A DNA stretch of 33,446 nucleotides from Nitrosopumilales archaeon (lineage in GTDB: Archaea > Thermoproteota > Nitrososphaeria > Nitrososphaerales > Nitrosopumilaceae). The DNA is taken from the NCBI GenBank assembly GCA_016276965.1, contig JADNRU010000009.1:1-33446 (forward strand). The letters are read 5' to 3'. Below are positions 31,031-33,446 of the stretch, one piece after another. Made by a program: the position numbers and the translations under genes. Each line of letters starts with the position of its first letter. The first letter of the stretch is position 1. The notes beneath the pieces are model-generated. The model was not told where the DNA came from and made no database searches. It was given only the letters and a program-made list of their open reading frames with translations.

Positions 31031-31678
31031 TTGACCCGACTTTATCTTTTGGCAATACCGATAATTATAGGAATTTTTTCAGCAATAATTATTACATCTA
31101 TTGGAGAAGATGATAATTCTCCTACTTTGTTGACCACTGAGAATTTAATTAAAAACGGTTCTCCTTTTTTAGGAAATGCTAATGCACCAATTACAATTTT
31201 AGAATGGGGAGACTATCAATGTACATTTTGTTATCGATTTCATAAGAATAGTTTGAATACCATTTTAGATGATTTTGTAGAACAAGGAAAAGTAAAACTT
31301 GTTTTCAAAGATTTTCCACTAAATGGACCAGATTCCATTTTAGCTGCTGAAGCAGCATATTGTGCAGAAGATCAAGGGAAATATTGGAAATATCATAATG
31401 AATTATACACCAATTGGGGTGGTGAAAAAACTGGGTGGATTACACGTAATTCATTGAATCAATTTGCAAATACTGTTGAATTGAACCTAGAAGATTTCAA
31501 TTCATGCCTTGATTCACAAAAATATCGTGAACGAGTTCTAGAATCAGAAAAATTTGGAAAAGAAATTGGAATCGATGCTACTCCTTCTTTTTTGATTTTC
31601 AATGATGAAAAAATTATTAAAATCAGGGGAAATCAGCCACTAGATGTTTTTAGAAAAGCTATTAACGAATTACTCTAA
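31031..31678 (+). CDS. DsbA-like thiol-disulfide oxidoreductase, membrane-anchored
   Basis: A 215-aa thioredoxin-fold protein. The N-terminal hydrophobic segment (LLAIPIIIGIFSAIIITSI) is a signal anchor. The domain opens with ITILEWGDYQCTFCYRFHKN, giving the CxxC active site CTFC, and continues with the helical insert typical of DsbA/DsbG-like thioredoxin_4 proteins. ATPSFLIFNDE contains the cis-Pro. It probably forms or reduces disulfides in secreted proteins. Thaumarchaea have many paralogues of this type. The start is TTG 31031 with a GATAAACTT box about 28 nt upstream. It is divergent from cbtB, and its 3' end overlaps the convergent kinase gene by 4 nt. Confidence 0.85.
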   Translation: MTRLYLLAIPIIIGIFSAIIITSIGEDDNSPTLLTTENLIKNGSPFLGNANAPITILEWGDYQCTFCYRFHKNSLNTILDDFVEQGKVKLVFKDFPLNGPDSILAAEAAYCAEDQGKYWKYHNELYTNWGGEKTGWITRNSLNQFANTVELNLEDFNSCLDSQKYRERVLESEKFGKEIGIDATPSFLIFNDEKIIKIRGNQPLDVFRKAINELL

Positions 31679-32811
31679 ATGCTAGAAATTTCAAGCAATT
31701 TAGGTAATTTTATGATAAACATACTTGGTTTATTTTTAGCATAAATTGTACCACCATGTTGTTCAATTATACTTTTACAACTAGCTAATCCGAGTCCAGT
31801 TCCTGTTTGTTTAGTAGTAAATAACGGTTCAAAAATTTTCGGTAAAATATCATCCGAAGCTCCATTGCCTGAATCTTTAATTTCAATTATCACTTCGGTT
31901 TCAAAATCATTTATTCTAAAAGTTATTTTGCCTTGACCTTGTAATGCATCAATAGCATTTGATAGTATATTGTCAAAAACTACTTCAAGTTTATCAGTAT
32001 CATATACAAATTCTACATCTTTTTCAGGGATAATTATTGATAATTGTTCTTGGTTTTTGATTTTTGCTATTGACAATCCAATTGTTTCTAAAAGAGAATT
32101 ACGTGATGTTCTTAATGTTTGTATTTTAACAAATTCTAACACATCGTCAATTTGATGAGACATGGAAGCAACTGCACGCTCCATCATCCCAATTTGTTTT
32201 GATGAAAATCCCGTCTCATCTTTATTGTTTTTTGCTTTAACAATTTCTATACTACCTTTGATTACAGTTAATGGATTCCTCAAATCATGAGCTAAACTGG
32301 CAGATAACTCACCTATTGCCGATAATCTTTCGGCCTGAATCAATTTTTTTGTTTTTTCTTTAACTTCTACTTCTAATTGATCGCGTTGGTGCTTTAGTCT
32401 TTCCTCAGCCTTTGCAATATGATCAAGATTTTCTTGTAATTTATCGTAAAGCACATTTGATTGGTGTTTTTCGCTTTCAAACAATTTCTGCATCATTTCT
32501 AATTTTTCTTTAGCATATTTTTCAATAAGTTCGGATAATTCTTTGCTGGCTTTAGCTGTTTCAGGTTCTTGAAGAATATTATTTACAATAGATTTGATTT
32601 TTTTTTTCGAAAAATGTTTACTTTTGCCAGATTGTAGTATTTCTAATTCACGTTCAAAATTTTCGTGTGATTTTTTGATTTTTTCAATTCTTGATAAACG
32701 ATCATCAAATTGAGAATTAATGTAATTCATATATTGTTTGGCTTTAATTATTTGATTTTTTCTAATTTTTTTTGGAGTTTTATTACGCAATCCTGGCGAT
32801 TCTTTTTCCAT
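31675..32811 (-). CDS. cytoplasmic histidine kinase (coiled coil, DHp, HATPase), paralogue 2
   Basis: A 378-aa soluble kinase closely matching the layout of the kinase at 400-1470. A basic start is followed by about 130 residues of coiled coil. Then come DHp AHDLRNPLTVIKGSIEIV (His near 175), N-box NILSNAIDALQG, G1 IKDSGNGASDD, and G2 TTKQTGTGLGLASCKSIIEQ. No membrane or PAS domain is present. Start is ATG 32811, with a GTAATATC box about 25 nt upstream, so the mRNA is probably leaderless. A perfect 15-nt palindrome lies just before the box. The partner response regulator is not adjacent. Confidence 0.9.
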   Translation of the reverse strand: MEKESPGLRNKTPKKIRKNQIIKAKQYMNYINSQFDDRLSRIEKIKKSHENFERELEILQSGKSKHFSKKKIKSIVNNILQEPETAKASKELSELIEKYAKEKLEMMQKLFESEKHQSNVLYDKLQENLDHIAKAEERLKHQRDQLEVEVKEKTKKLIQAERLSAIGELSASLAHDLRNPLTVIKGSIEIVKAKNNKDETGFSSKQIGMMERAVASMSHQIDDVLEFVKIQTLRTSRNSLLETIGLSIAKIKNQEQLSIIIPEKDVEFVYDTDKLEVVFDNILSNAIDALQGQGKITFRINDFETEVIIEIKDSGNGASDDILPKIFEPLFTTKQTGTGLGLASCKSIIEQHGGTIYAKNKPSMFIIKLPKLLEISSI

Positions 32812-32848
32812 ATTGATTTTTTTGTTAAGTAGATATTACTGAGTTCTT

Positions 32849-32866
32849 TGTTCGATTCGAACATAC
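32849..32866 (-). promoter_or_regulatory. palindromic operator of histidine kinase 2
   Basis: TGTTCGA-T-TCGAACA (32849-32863) is a perfect 7-bp inverted repeat around one base, followed by TAC. On the minus strand an AGTAATATC box follows after 8 nt. The TCGAACATAC part is repeated upstream of kinase 1 at 1513-1530. Confidence 0.6.
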
Positions 32867-32882
32867 ATTTGAAAGAAATTAG

Positions 32883-33260
32883 TCAGATTCTTTTTTTATG
32901 CATGTTAATAGCTATTTCGGGATCATAATTTAGATTTGGTTCAATAAAACCACGCATCATCAATTTTTTGATGCATTCTTTTACATACCATTGTTCGGTC
33001 CCACCAAATTTTCTTGCCTTTTTTGATATATCTTGGAATAAAATTTCATCTTCAATTCTTTTTGTTTGGCAAACATATGTCTTTAATAAAAGACCTAATT
33101 GAGTAAGTTTATTCATTGAAAGTTCTTTTTTTTCAATGTATACTTCACGCATTAATTCTTCAATATAGTATATTCCATTTTGAGTAACTTTGTAACGTAA
33201 TAGTTTTGGATAATCATCTATTGGGATAGGATATAATTTTCCAACTACTCTGTCTACCAT
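32883..33260 (-). CDS. hypothetical protein, 125 aa, possible winged-helix-like
   Basis: A soluble helical protein with a Leu/Lys-rich core. KLLRYKVTQNGIYYIEELMR resembles the start of a winged helix (wing-like VTQNGIYYIEEL), and TEQWYVKECIKKLMMRGFIE could be a second such unit. The homology is too weak to name. It ends in KKRI. The ATG at 33260 follows an AT-rich upstream region. It lies 71 nt upstream of the kinase gene, with the palindromic site between them, so co-transcription is unlikely. Confidence 0.6.
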   Translation of the reverse strand: MVDRVVGKLYPIPIDDYPKLLRYKVTQNGIYYIEELMREVYIEKKELSMNKLTQLGLLLKTYVCQTKRIEDEILFQDISKKARKFGGTEQWYVKECIKKLMMRGFIEPNLNYDPEIAINMHKKRI

Positions 33261-33407
33261 GTTACTATATTTTCTGCAGAACTAATGTTTAGAGCGGTAA
33301 TATTGTAAGTTATTTGGGTCCAATTTGGCAATTTAAAAAACAAAAATTAGGAGATTCAACATTTCAACGACCAAACTTAATATGCACTTGTTCAAAAAGG
33401 GGGAAAC

Positions 33408-33446
33408 ATGGGTAAATTAACTATACAAAAACCTGATTCAGTCCAA
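33408..33446 (+). CDS. partial gene, first 13 codons
   Basis: An ATG after a strong Shine-Dalgarno-like AAAGGGGG with 4-nt spacing opens MGKLTIQKPDSVQ and runs off the window. The protein cannot be identified from 13 residues. CTTAATATG about 30 nt upstream may be the promoter. It is divergent from the preceding gene. Confidence 0.5.
   Translation, partial: MGKLTIQKPDSVQ

Noticed and set aside
1-33446. CRISPR arrays, insertion sequences, integrase or toxin-antitoxin modules
   Set aside because: No regularly spaced repeats, transposase or recombinase motifs were seen. The gene content is chromosomal and house-keeping.

Overview
This AT-rich window with dense, often leaderless genes looks like a piece of a Nitrososphaerota (Thaumarchaeota) chromosome, probably of the Nitrosopumilus/Nitrosarchaeum type. 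The supporting features are an archaeal-type PurP, an archaeal AspRS next to gatCAB, TrmB-family and winged-helix regulators, an archaeal TIGR00300-type ornithine cyclodeaminase, stand-alone RAM-domain proteins, a PEF-type C-terminal sorting signal, and a thaumarchaeal-looking IPxWIKNxAGxWAxxxI module fused to PhnD. Nothing in the window (no amo genes) directly proves ammonia oxidation. Many genes start 25-30 nt from the centre of a TATA-like box, which fits leaderless mRNAs, and TTG starts are common. Only a few genes have a clear Shine-Dalgarno sequence.

Layout. 1-3.2 kb: a partial membrane protein, a cytoplasmic histidine kinase, an archaeal prepilin peptidase and a TrmB-like regulator. 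3.4-7.7 kb: purK, a second TrmB-like regulator with a palindromic operator, a 33-aa basic protein, purE and threonine dehydratase. A strongly structured, independently promoted small RNA of unknown family follows at 7761-7830. 7.9-12.4 kb: small hypothetical proteins, two mini zinc-ribbon proteins flanking a class III nucleotide cyclase, a VOC protein and tandem RAM-domain proteins. 12.5-16.6 kb: tRNA-Phe, PduO-type cobalamin adenosyltransferase, a C2H2 mini-protein coupled to an HD phosphohydrolase, ornithine cyclodeaminase and a degenerate response regulator. 16.7-18.4 kb: a surface protein with an internal duplication, a SHOCT tail and an anomalous start region. 18.5-22.9 kb: an aspS-gatC-gatA-gatB operon, the indirect route to Asn-tRNA. 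23-26.3 kb: an NDH-2 with an N-terminal C2H2 finger, purP and a PEF-anchored protein. 26.4-29.9 kb: phosphonate transporter phnDCE preceded by two paralogous winged-helix regulators. 29.9-33.4 kb: cbtAB cobalt transporter, a DsbA-like protein, a second histidine kinase, a hypothetical gene and the first codons of a gene running off the end.

The most interesting signals are regulatory. (1) An almost identical 24-nt palindrome lies upstream of both the winged-helix pair and phnD, each followed by the same TTTAAATAA box. (2) A shared TCGAACATAC-containing palindrome lies upstream of both histidine kinases although they are 31 kb apart. (3) The small RNA has a 14-bp closing helix whose 5' end falls about 26 nt from a TATA box. 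(4) GATC-based palindromes sit over the promoter of a mini zinc-ribbon gene. No gap longer than 300 bases without a gene exists, and no CRISPR array, insertion sequence or integrase was seen.
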